Shown here: piece after piece, positions 1 to 5,117 of the stretch
How positions within the stretch are numbered: the stretch's first letter is position 1
How the letters are laid out: each line of letters opens with the position of its first letter
NCBI GenBank assembly: GCA_028284565.1
Contig: JANQRM010000352.1
Location: forward strand, 1-8,569
DNA length: 8,569 nucleotides
Source of the DNA: Anaerolineae bacterium
Lineage (GTDB): Bacteria; Chloroflexota; Anaerolineae; Aggregatilineales; Phototrophicaceae
Reading direction: 5' to 3'
Position numbers and translations under genes: made by a program
Notes under the pieces: model-generated
Databases searched by the model: none
What the model was told of the DNA's origin: nothing
Seen by the model: only the letters and a program-made list of their open reading frames with translations

Positions 1-1
1 G

Positions 2-2503
2 CTCAGTTCTGGGCTGGTCTTCTTGATGCAAGCAGGCTTCCTCTGCCTCGAAACGGGACTCACACGTAACAAGAACAACATCAACGTTGCTATTAAAAAC
101 CTCACCGATTTCGCGGTATCAACGGTCATCTTCTGGGCGTTTGGCTATGCCATCATGTTTGGGCAAACGGCTGGCGGATGGATCGGACTCAGCAACTTTG
201 GCACGAGTTTTGATGTCGCATCGTCACAAGTGCTGGTCTTCCTCGTCTTCCAAATCATGTTCTGCGGGACATCTGTAACAATTTTGTCAGGTGCAACGGC
301 TGAACGGATGAATTTCAAAAGTTATGTTGTTATCAGTATCCTCATCGCAGGAATCGTCTACCCCGTTTTTGGACATTGGGCTTGGAACGGTCTCGAAACT
401 GGCACACTCACCGGCTGGCTGGGCGCGAGTGGTTTTGTCGATTTTGCAGGCTCAACTGTGGTGCATAGCATCGGTGGCTGGTCAGCATTGGCAATTTTGC
501 TCATCATTGGCGCACGCAAGGGACGCTTCCCCAAAGATGGCGCACCACAAAAAGTGCAAGGGGCGAACATCCCACTAGCCACACTCGGAGTAGTACTCCT
601 CTGGGTTGGATGGTTCGGCTTTAATGGGGGTAGCACACTCAGTATCAACGACTCAACCATCAGTATCATCGCCAACACGGTATTGGCAGGTTCAGCAGGT
701 CTCGTCACCACCACGTTGATTGGGGCATACCGACGCGGACGTACCGAAGTCGATTTAGTCATTAACGGGTCACTGGCTGGCTTGGTGGCGATTACTGCTA
801 GCGCACATGCTGTCTCGTTATCATCATCCGTCATTATCGGTGGCATCGCTGGGGTACTCGTTCTCCTAGCCGATGATTTACTCGTTCGTCTTCGTATTGA
901 TGATGCGGTCAGTGCCATTCCAGTGCATCTCGCCGCTGGGATTTGGGGAACGATTGCTGTCGGCATCTTCGGACAACCTGCCCTCCTCGGTACAGGCTTG
1001 GGTATGTTGGAACAAGTCGGAATCCAAGTGCTGGGCGTGGCTGTGGCTGGTGTCTGGACATTTGGAATCACCTACAGCGTCCTGCGCATTGTGAATCGCG
1101 TCTCAGCTTTACGTGTAACCGAAGAAGAAGAATATATCGGCTTGAATGTCTCTGAACACGGGGCAACCACCGAAATTTTGGACTTACTCAATGTCATGCA
1201 GAATCAATCTGAAACAGGCGACCTCAGCTTGCGCGTGGAAGAAGAACCCTTCACCGAGGTGGGACAAATTGCTAGACAGTACAATCAGGTTCTCAATTCG
1301 CTCGAAATAGAAGTGGAACGTACCGAAGCGATTGTCGATACTTCGATTGATGCTATTGTCACCTTCAATCAAAACAACTTGCAAATTATCTCAGCTAACC
1401 CTGCCTCCCAACAACTCTTCCAATATGACACAGCGCATTTCACCTCACGGTCCTTCCTCGAATTATTCGATTTCAACATGGAGGATGCGGATATCCGACG
1501 CTTAGTGGAGGTGTTCCACCGACTCGTCAGTGAAGAGACCTACGTCGAGATGACAGGGAAACATGCTAACGGTTCAACCTTCGATGTCGAGGTCATGGTC
1601 TCGGAGGTGGATTCGGCACAACAACCATTCTATACGGCGACAATCCGCGACATTCGAGAACGCAAAGAAGCACAAGAGATGATCCAAGCACAGAATACCT
1701 CGCTTCTCTCTGCCAACCGCGAACTTGCCGTTGCCAAACGCCGAGCCGATGATGCCACACGCCTCAAGACTGAATTTCTATCAACGATGTCACATGAACT
1801 CCGCACACCTTTGAACGCCATCATTGGCTATACCGAAATTCAACTCGCAGGCATGGCAGGCGATCTCAACGAGGAACAAGAAGAATACCAAGACCGTGTA
1901 CTTGCCAATGCCGAACATCTCTTGGGTTTAATTAACGATGTACTGGACATTTCCAAAATTGAAGCCGGACGAATGGACATCGTACAAAAAGCCTTTGGCA
2001 TCCACCGTTGGTTAGATGAGGTACTCGGCAAAACTCGCGTACTCGCTGAGGATAAAGGCTTACGGTTGGATGTTCATATCGACGAAGCTTTACCCGAGAC
2101 ACTTATTGGCGATGAAGTCCGCCTACAACAGGTCGCAATTAACCTGCTCTCAAATGCCATTAAATTCACTGAGATGGGATTTGTATCTATCAGTCTCGAA
2201 CCTGCCGAGGAGATTGAGAAATGGCAAATCGTCGTCACGGATACCGGCAAGGGTATTCCGTCCCATCAATTGGAAACGATCTTCCAAGAATTCCGACAAG
2301 TCGATGGGTCATCGCGTCGTAAACATGGGGGGACAGGTCTCGGTCTTGCCATCGTGCGTAAACTTGCCTTGACAATGGGAGGCAATGTCCGTGTCAACAG
2401 CATGCTAGGAAAAGGCAGTACCTTCATCGTTACGGTACCACTTGTCACAGAAGATGAACTAGAACACAATACAGACAATATCATGATAGGAGAATTGTCA
2501 TGA
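2..2503 (+). CDS. Ammonium transporter-type sensor histidine kinase (Amt-HAMP-PAS-HisKA-HATPase_c), 5' partial
   Basis: The frame is open from base 2, and the residues encoded before base 23 belong to the first Amt membrane helix, so the true start lies upstream. Numbering here starts at the TTG at 23. Residues 1 to about 380 are an Amt/Rh channel. By alignment from memory with E. coli AmtB, F80 matches F107, W121 W148, D140 D160, H148 H168, F200 F215 and H302 H318. Residues 371-380 resemble the conserved Amt C-terminal tail. A HAMP-like linker follows (about 385-430, GDLSLRV then a helix), then a PAS domain (about 433-545) and a short coiled coil. HisKA has the phosphoacceptor H591 in SHELRTPLN. 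HATPase_c shows N711, DTGKGI at 740-745, F754/F757 and GGTGLGL at 769-775. No receiver domain is attached. Likely role: an inner-membrane ammonium sensor that phosphorylates the receivers encoded next. Amt-histidine kinase fusions are known, for example in the anammox bacterium Kuenenia. Whether this one also transports ammonium cannot be told. Confidence 0.95.
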   Translation, partial: LSSGLVFLMQAGFLCLETGLTRNKNNINVAIKNLTDFAVSTVIFWAFGYAIMFGQTAGGWIGLSNFGTSFDVASSQVLVFLVFQIMFCGTSVTILSGATAERMNFKSYVVISILIAGIVYPVFGHWAWNGLETGTLTGWLGASGFVDFAGSTVVHSIGGWSALAILLIIGARKGRFPKDGAPQKVQGANIPLATLGVVLLWVGWFGFNGGSTLSINDSTISIIANTVLAGSAGLVTTTLIGAYRRGRTEVDLVINGSLAGLVAITASAHAVSLSSSVIIGGIAGVLVLLADDLLVRLRIDDAVSAIPVHLAAGIWGTIAVGIFGQPALLGTGLGMLEQVGIQVLGVAVAGVWTFGITYSVLRIVNRVSALRVTEEEEYIGLNVSEHGATTEILDLLNVMQNQSETGDLSLRVEEEPFTEVGQIARQYNQVLNSLEIEVERTEAIVDTSIDAIVTFNQNNLQIISANPASQQLFQYDTAHFTSRSFLELFDFNMEDADIRRLVEVFHRLVSEETYVEMTGKHANGSTFDVEVMVSEVDSAQQPFYTATIRDIRERKEAQEMIQAQNTSLLSANRELAVAKRRADDATRLKTEFLSTMSHELRTPLNAIIGYTEIQLAGMAGDLNEEQEEYQDRVLANAEHLLGLINDVLDISKIEAGRMDIVQKAFGIHRWLDEVLGKTRVLAEDKGLRLDVHIDEALPETLIGDEVRLQQVAINLLSNAIKFTEMGFVSISLEPAEEIEKWQIVVTDTGKGIPSHQLETIFQEFRQVDGSSRRKHGGTGLGLAIVRKLALTMGGNVRVNSMLGKGSTFIVTVPLVTEDELEHNTDNIMIGELS
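2488..2493 (+). promoter_or_regulatory. Ribosome binding site of first receiver gene
   Basis: AGGAGA lies six bases before the ATG at 2500, inside the last codons of the sensor kinase gene. It supports that start and points to translational coupling through the ATGA overlap. Confidence 0.75.
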
Positions 2504-3090
2504 ACAAAGAACAAACTCGTGAAACCTTAGACAAACTCCGTAAAGATATCAGCCAATGGACGGTGTTAATCGTGGACGATGAGCCAGATAATCTTAAAGT
2601 TGCTAAGACGATTCTGGCTTATCAAGGCGCATCGGTTCATATCGCAGAAAACGGCATCAAGGGCTTAGAGGCACTTGAAACTCTAGAACCATCCTTCATT
2701 TTGCTGGATATTTCCATGCCAGAGATGAACGGCTGGGATATGATTAAAGCCTTGCGTGAAAATCCCAAACACGCCGCTATGCCTGTGATTGCCTTGACCG
2801 CCCATGCTATGGCGGGAGACCGCGAGAAAGTCTTGGCGGCTGGATTCGACGGTTACATCAGCAAGCCCTTCCGTCTCACCTCCTTCTTGCAACAAATCAC
2901 CGATTGCCTCCAAGAGATTCAAGATAAGCTCTCGGCGGATTTAGGGGAAGACGAATCGTCAACATCTAAATCAACAGAAACTTCCACAACCGTTAAACCA
3001 ATTACCCAAATCAAACAAGAGACATCCTCTCCAGCTAACATAGACAATGCCGTCTTAATTGAAAAGGAACAGCCCAATGGACGCGAGTGA
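2500..3090 (+). CDS. Stand-alone response regulator receiver protein with Ser/Thr-rich tail
   Basis: This 196-residue protein has one CheY-like receiver domain (about 20-138) and no output domain. The phosphorylation site is intact: acidic pair D26/D27, phosphoacceptor D70 in LLDISMPEMNGW, T100 and K122 in SKPF. A 20-residue charged N-terminal extension precedes it. Residues about 141-196 form a low-complexity tail rich in Ser, Thr, Lys and Glu that looks disordered. The start ATG overlaps the kinase stop by four bases (ATGA) and has a good ribosome binding site, so the gene is co-translated with the Amt-type kinase and is its most likely partner. With no DNA-binding or enzymatic output, it probably acts as a phosphorelay intermediate or by protein contact, like DivK or CheY. 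The domain call is firm; the partner and mode of action are inferred. Confidence 0.93.
   Translation: MNKEQTRETLDKLRKDISQWTVLIVDDEPDNLKVAKTILAYQGASVHIAENGIKGLEALETLEPSFILLDISMPEMNGWDMIKALRENPKHAAMPVIALTAHAMAGDREKVLAAGFDGYISKPFRLTSFLQQITDCLQEIQDKLSADLGEDESSTSKSTETSTTVKPITQIKQETSSPANIDNAVLIEKEQPNGRE
3064..3069 (+). promoter_or_regulatory. Ribosome binding site of second receiver gene (decides the start)
   Basis: AAGGAA sits seven bases before the ATG at 3077, within the end of the first receiver gene. It favours ATG 3077 over the in-frame TTG at 3059, which has no recognisable site before it and would add only six residues. Confidence 0.65.
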
Positions 3091-3454
3091 ATGGCGCGTA
3101 TTGGTCGTCGAAGATGAATATGACAGCATCACCATGGTCTCTAAAATCTTGTCACATCATGGTATCCAAGTGCAAGTAGCCGAAAATGGCTATGAATGTC
3201 TTGAAGTTGTCGTACAATTCGACCCCATTATTGTGGTGATGGACCTCGCTATGCCAGAGATGAACGGCTGGGAAACGCTTGTGCAATTGCGTTCCAATCC
3301 CGACACCGCTCATATCCCAGTGGTTGCCATTACCGCGTTCGATTCAGTAGATGTGGCAGAAGATGCCTATAAAGCGGGGTTTGATGGGTATTTCCCCAAA
3401 CCAGTTAGCCCCAAGAACTTTGTCGAAGAACTTGCAGCGATTATCGGTTACTAA
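3077..3454 (+). CDS. Stand-alone response regulator receiver protein
   Basis: This 125-residue protein is a single receiver domain from end to end. It shows E12/D13 in VVEDE, phosphoacceptor D56 in VMDLAMPEMNGW, T86 and K108 in PKPV. It is a tandem paralogue of the preceding receiver: both carry MPEMNGW after the phosphoacceptor and AGFDGY before the lysine, and 23 bases at 2716-2738 and 3251-3273 are identical. The ATG at 3077 lies 14 bases inside the preceding gene, out of frame with it, so translation is probably coupled. An in-frame TTG at 3059 is a less likely start. It is probably a second phosphoacceptor for the Amt-type kinase, or a competing phosphate sink as in chemotaxis systems with two CheY proteins; that role is inferred. 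It lacks the long tail of its neighbour. Confidence 0.92.
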   Translation: MDASEWRVLVVEDEYDSITMVSKILSHHGIQVQVAENGYECLEVVVQFDPIIVVMDLAMPEMNGWETLVQLRSNPDTAHIPVVAITAFDSVDVAEDAYKAGFDGYFPKPVSPKNFVEELAAIIGY

Positions 3455-3457
3455 CAC

Positions 3458-3482
3458 AGGTCGTCCTATTGACTAGGGACCT
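3458..3482. terminator. Hairpin between convergent genes, candidate bidirectional terminator
   Basis: AGGTC (3458-3462) pairs with GACCT (3478-3482), and CCTA (3465-3468) with TAGG (3474-3477), around the loop TTGAC. The two unpaired bases GT at 3463-3464 form a bulge, giving nine base pairs. It begins three bases after the second receiver's stop and its last base is the first base of the minus-strand gene's stop triplet, as expected for a shared terminator. No T tract follows on either strand, so a standard intrinsic terminator is not proven; it could also be an RNA-stabilising or Rho-assisting element. Confidence 0.45.
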
Positions 3483-3676
3483 TACCACGACTGTTGCCAT
3501 TGTAAACGGGCTTGTTCTTCCACTTCGGCAAGGGCATTCCCTTGAGCAATACGTTCATAAAATCGGCGACGACGCTCTGCCTTTTCTTTATCAGATAACT
3601 CAGGCTTCTGCATCAGGGTCAATTTCGGTTCATCTGAGACTTGAGCTGTGATTTGATTGTCATCTTTCGCAAACAT
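3482..3676 (-). CDS. Small hypothetical protein (64 residues)
   Basis: I do not recognise the family. The ATG at 3676 (minus strand) has a near-perfect ribosome binding site, GGAGG seven bases upstream, and the frame ends in TAA at 3484-3482. This makes the ORF much more credible than its length alone would. The product is soluble, highly charged and rich in Gln, Glu, Lys and Arg. Residues about 1-25 look flexible, while about 28-62 look like one or two amphipathic helices with an ERRRRF patch at 35-39. It has no cysteine, no signal peptide and no membrane segment. It is convergent with the receiver genes and divergent from the YeiL-like regulator, with which it shares a palindromic candidate operator. 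It could be a small regulator or adaptor controlled with that protein, but the sequence gives no direct function. Confidence 0.65.
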   Translation of the reverse strand: MFAKDDNQITAQVSDEPKLTLMQKPELSDKEKAERRRRFYERIAQGNALAEVEEQARLQWQQSW

Positions 3677-3683
3677 CGTGATT

Positions 3684-3688
3684 CCTCC
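3684..3688 (-). promoter_or_regulatory. Ribosome binding site of the small minus-strand gene
   Basis: Read on the minus strand this is GGAGG, seven bases before the ATG at 3676. It is one of the two best Shine-Dalgarno sequences in the window and the main evidence that the 64-codon ORF is a gene. Confidence 0.75.
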
Positions 3689-3708
3689 AGAAAATTCGAC
3701 TTATTCAC

Positions 3709-3737
3709 ACCATATAACCAATACCAATCCGTCTCAA
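3709..3737 (-). promoter_or_regulatory. Candidate promoter of the small minus-strand gene
   Basis: On the minus strand TTGAGA (3737-3732, five of six matches to the -35 consensus) is followed after 17 bases by TATGGT (3714-3709, four of six matches to the -10). Transcription would start near 3702, leaving a leader of about 25 bases. The -35 shares one base with the palindrome at 3737-3750. The -10 match is modest. Confidence 0.35.
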
Positions 3738-3750
3738 GGACATTTGTCCT
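3737..3750. promoter_or_regulatory. Perfect 14-bp palindrome, candidate Crp/Fnr-type operator
   Basis: AGGACA TT TGTCCT is a perfect inverted repeat. Seen as AGGAC-N4-GTCCT it has the 5-4-5 geometry of FNR-type sites (TTGAT-N4-ATCAA) but different half-site bases. Its centre, 3743.5, lies about 40-42 bp from the inferred start points of both the regulator gene (near 3784) and the minus-strand gene (near 3702), the usual place for a class II activator. The adjacent YeiL-like regulator is the obvious candidate ligand, so autoregulation is likely. That the palindrome exists is seen; what binds it is inferred. Confidence 0.55.
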
Positions 3751-3771
3751 CAGCTTATGTTGAACTTAGAG

Positions 3772-3777
3772 TACAAT
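3772..3777 (+). promoter_or_regulatory. Candidate -10 element of the YeiL-like regulator gene
   Basis: TACAAT matches the -10 consensus at five of six positions. No good -35 lies 16-18 bases upstream, as is typical of activator-dependent promoters, and the palindrome at 3737-3750 occupies that region. Transcription from here would start near 3784. That is downstream of the first ATG (3776) and upstream of the ribosome binding site at 3797, which fits translation from 3809. Confidence 0.4.
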
Positions 3778-3796
3778 GGAACCAATCCACTATCGC

Positions 3797-3800
3797 GGAG
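3797..3800 (+). promoter_or_regulatory. Ribosome binding site favouring start at 3809
   Basis: GGAG (within GCGGAG) is eight bases before the ATG at 3809. The alternative ATG at 3776 has only a weak GAG before it and overlaps the likely -10 element, so 3809 is preferred. Confidence 0.55.
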
Positions 3801-3808
3801 CTATTTTG

Positions 3809-4468
3809 ATGCGTGTTGCCCATACCGAAACCACGATTCAGCACTATATCGACCACTATGAGATGGCGCGCTTCCTCACCGATGACTTGCTAAGACACTT
3901 GCAAATCTTCCATTTCCCAGCCTATAGCAATATTTATATCGAAGGGAATGACCAACTATATTTGTACTTCCTTGTCAAAGGGCAAGTGCAATGTAGCCAC
4001 TATCACCTCAATGGCAAACTCGCTGTCTTTGCAGTTTCCAAACCCTTTTGTGCCATCGGTGACTTTGAGATTCTGAGTGATGAGCCACTCAAGAGTAATG
4101 TGACCTCCACACAAGATACGGTGATGTTGGGCATTGCCAGCGATATCGTCAAACGCTATGGCGCAAACGACCCACGCTTTCTACACTTTCTAATCGACCA
4201 ACTGCGCGACAAGCTCTATAACACCAATGCGCTACAAATGAATCAGGTCTTATCCGTTATCAATCGCCTAGCCGTCTATCTCTTGGCACAAGAAGATGAA
4301 GGCATCGTTATCCTGCCAGATAAAGAAACCCTCGCCTCCATGCTTGGCACAACCAACCGCCACCTCAATCGTGTACTGAAAGAATTGGTCGAATCCGAGA
4401 GCATCAGTTCTGGCTATCCCCGTGTCTTGATTCTTAACCGAAAAGCCTTGTGCAATTTGACACAATAA
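3809..4468 (+). CDS. Crp/Fnr family transcriptional regulator, YeiL-like
   Basis: From ATG 3809 the protein has 219 residues, normal for the family; ATG 3776 would add 11. Residues about 25-120 form a cyclic-nucleotide-binding-like beta-barrel (IYIEGNDQLYLYFLVKGQVQ, then FCAIGDFEIL). A long dimerisation helix follows (about 122-150), then a winged helix-turn-helix (about 173-199, LASMLGTTNRHLNRVLKEL). The C-terminal half resembles E. coli YeiL as I recall it (NRLA..L, LG...RHL..VL, NRK.L). At the positions of CRP R180, E181 and R185 it has N183, R184 and R188, so the recognition glutamate of CRP and FNR is missing and a non-standard operator is expected. The Arg-Ser stretch that binds cAMP phosphate in CRP is not apparent, so cAMP is unlikely. 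Three cysteines (C62, C81, C215) lack the FNR N-terminal cluster pattern; the effector is unknown. It may control itself and the divergent small gene through the palindrome at 3737-3750. Confidence 0.88.
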   Translation: MRVAHTETTIQHYIDHYEMARFLTDDLLRHLQIFHFPAYSNIYIEGNDQLYLYFLVKGQVQCSHYHLNGKLAVFAVSKPFCAIGDFEILSDEPLKSNVTSTQDTVMLGIASDIVKRYGANDPRFLHFLIDQLRDKLYNTNALQMNQVLSVINRLAVYLLAQEDEGIVILPDKETLASMLGTTNRHLNRVLKELVESESISSGYPRVLILNRKALCNLTQ

Positions 4469-4524
4469 AACATCCTCTGTAGTACCAAAGGTTGAATGTT
4501 TACGTAGGGTGCTAACATTGATGC

Positions 4525-4553
4525 GAGACAATTTTTATAGAACAGGTTATAAT
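4525..4553 (+). promoter_or_regulatory. Promoter of the FHA-domain gene
   Basis: GAGACA (4525-4530, four of six -35 matches), a 17-base spacer and a perfect TATAAT (4548-4553) form the best sigma-70-type promoter in the window. The start point would be near 4560, leaving a leader of about 28 bases. This makes the FHA gene its own transcription unit despite following the YeiL-like gene by only 119 bases. Confidence 0.6.
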
Positions 4554-4587
4554 AGAGAGGAGCGCAAGCTGAGAGCGATGGATTGGA

Positions 4588-5025
4588 ATGACCAAGAAAA
4601 CAACACAACTGAGTCCCAATGAAGAAGTCAAGCCAGCTCAACAAACCACGAATGTCTTCAATTTGGGTTCATCTTCATCCCGTGTTGCTGTGCATATCGT
4701 CAGTGTCAACCTCCGCTTGGTCTTTGACCTCAAAACCCCGATTTTAATGGGACGTGGCGTTAAATCCGACCCACGCACCATTGGCTTAGACTTAACCCCC
4801 TTCCAAGCCGACCAGCTCGGTGTGTCCCGTCAACATGCCAAAATCCTCCACAAAGAGGGACGTATCTACGTCAGCGATCAAGGCAGTATGAACGGCACCT
4901 ACCTCAACGATGCCAAACTCGAACCCAACATCGACTACGAAGTCAAACAACGCGACAAGCTCTTACTGGGGCGTTTCCTCGTCGAAATCGAATTGCTCAC
5001 CAGCGACTCCATGATTTCATTTTAA
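4588..5025 (+). CDS. FHA domain-containing protein
   Basis: This 145-residue protein is almost entirely one forkhead-associated domain, which binds phosphothreonine peptides. Residues 1-32 are a polar, Ser/Thr/Gln-rich leader. The FHA domain runs about 33-138 and keeps the signature residues: G55-R56, the SRQHA motif (S80, R81, H83) and the S100-M-N102-G103-T motif. Peptide binding should therefore be intact. There is no membrane segment, kinase or other effector domain, and no Ser/Thr kinase gene nearby, so its partner is unknown. ATG 4588 is the only usable start: an in-frame stop lies at 4570-4572, and FHA residues begin soon after. No proper Shine-Dalgarno is placed for it; AGGAG at 4558-4562 is 25 bases away. 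It has its own promoter and seems not to belong to the next operon. Confidence 0.92.
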   Translation: MTKKTTQLSPNEEVKPAQQTTNVFNLGSSSSRVAVHIVSVNLRLVFDLKTPILMGRGVKSDPRTIGLDLTPFQADQLGVSRQHAKILHKEGRIYVSDQGSMNGTYLNDAKLEPNIDYEVKQRDKLLLGRFLVEIELLTSDSMISF

Positions 5026-5054
5026 TTCATTCAACATACCTCTTACCCCATCGC

Positions 5055-5082
5055 TTGAACAACCGTGATTTGCCTGTAGAAT
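5055..5082 (+). promoter_or_regulatory. Candidate promoter of the glycosylation operon
   Basis: TTGAAC (5055-5060, four of six matches), a 16-base spacer and TAGAAT (5077-5082, five of six matches) lie between the FHA gene and the UPF0104 gene. Transcription would start near 5089 with a leader of about 29 bases. I see no terminator between the FHA stop and this promoter, so some read-through is possible. Confidence 0.45.
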
Positions 5083-5117
5083 GACGGACGATTGACACTT
5101 CATCACGAAACGGACGC

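Noticed and set aside
23..25. TTG as the start of the Amt-kinase gene
   Set aside because: The frame stays open to base 2 and the residues encoded before 23 (LSSGLVF) are part of the conserved first Amt helix, so the gene is cut by the window edge.
358..1071. 237-codon minus-strand open frame inside the Amt domain
   Set aside because: It is antisense to clearly conserved Amt codons; its product is Pro/Thr/Ala-rich without any domain pattern. It is a shadow of the coding strand.
2266..2514. Minus-strand open frame across the kinase/receiver junction
   Set aside because: It is antisense to the conserved HATPase_c motifs and the ATGA junction, and its product has no recognisable pattern.
3059..3076. 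TTG start for the second receiver
   Set aside because: There is no ribosome binding site before it, while ATG 3077 has AAGGAA seven bases upstream and already gives a complete receiver fold.
3469..3651. Plus-strand open frame opposite the small minus-strand gene
   Set aside because: It begins at a TTG inside the hairpin and lacks a ribosome binding site; the minus-strand frame has a near-perfect one.
3776..3808. ATG 3776 as start of the YeiL-like regulator
   Set aside because: It overlaps the likely -10 element and has only a weak GAG upstream; ATG 3809 has GGAG at good spacing. It cannot be fully excluded.
4495..4519. Inverted repeat AATGTT / AACATT with a 13-base spacer upstream of the FHA promoter
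   Set aside because: The arms are only six bases and AT-rich, and the spacing fits neither a standard operator nor a terminator. It may be chance.
5092..5097. Perfect TTGACA before the UPF0104 gene
   Set aside because: The -10 position 17 bases downstream falls on CGCATG at the gene start, so it cannot drive the gene; TTGAAC/TAGAAT just upstream fits better.
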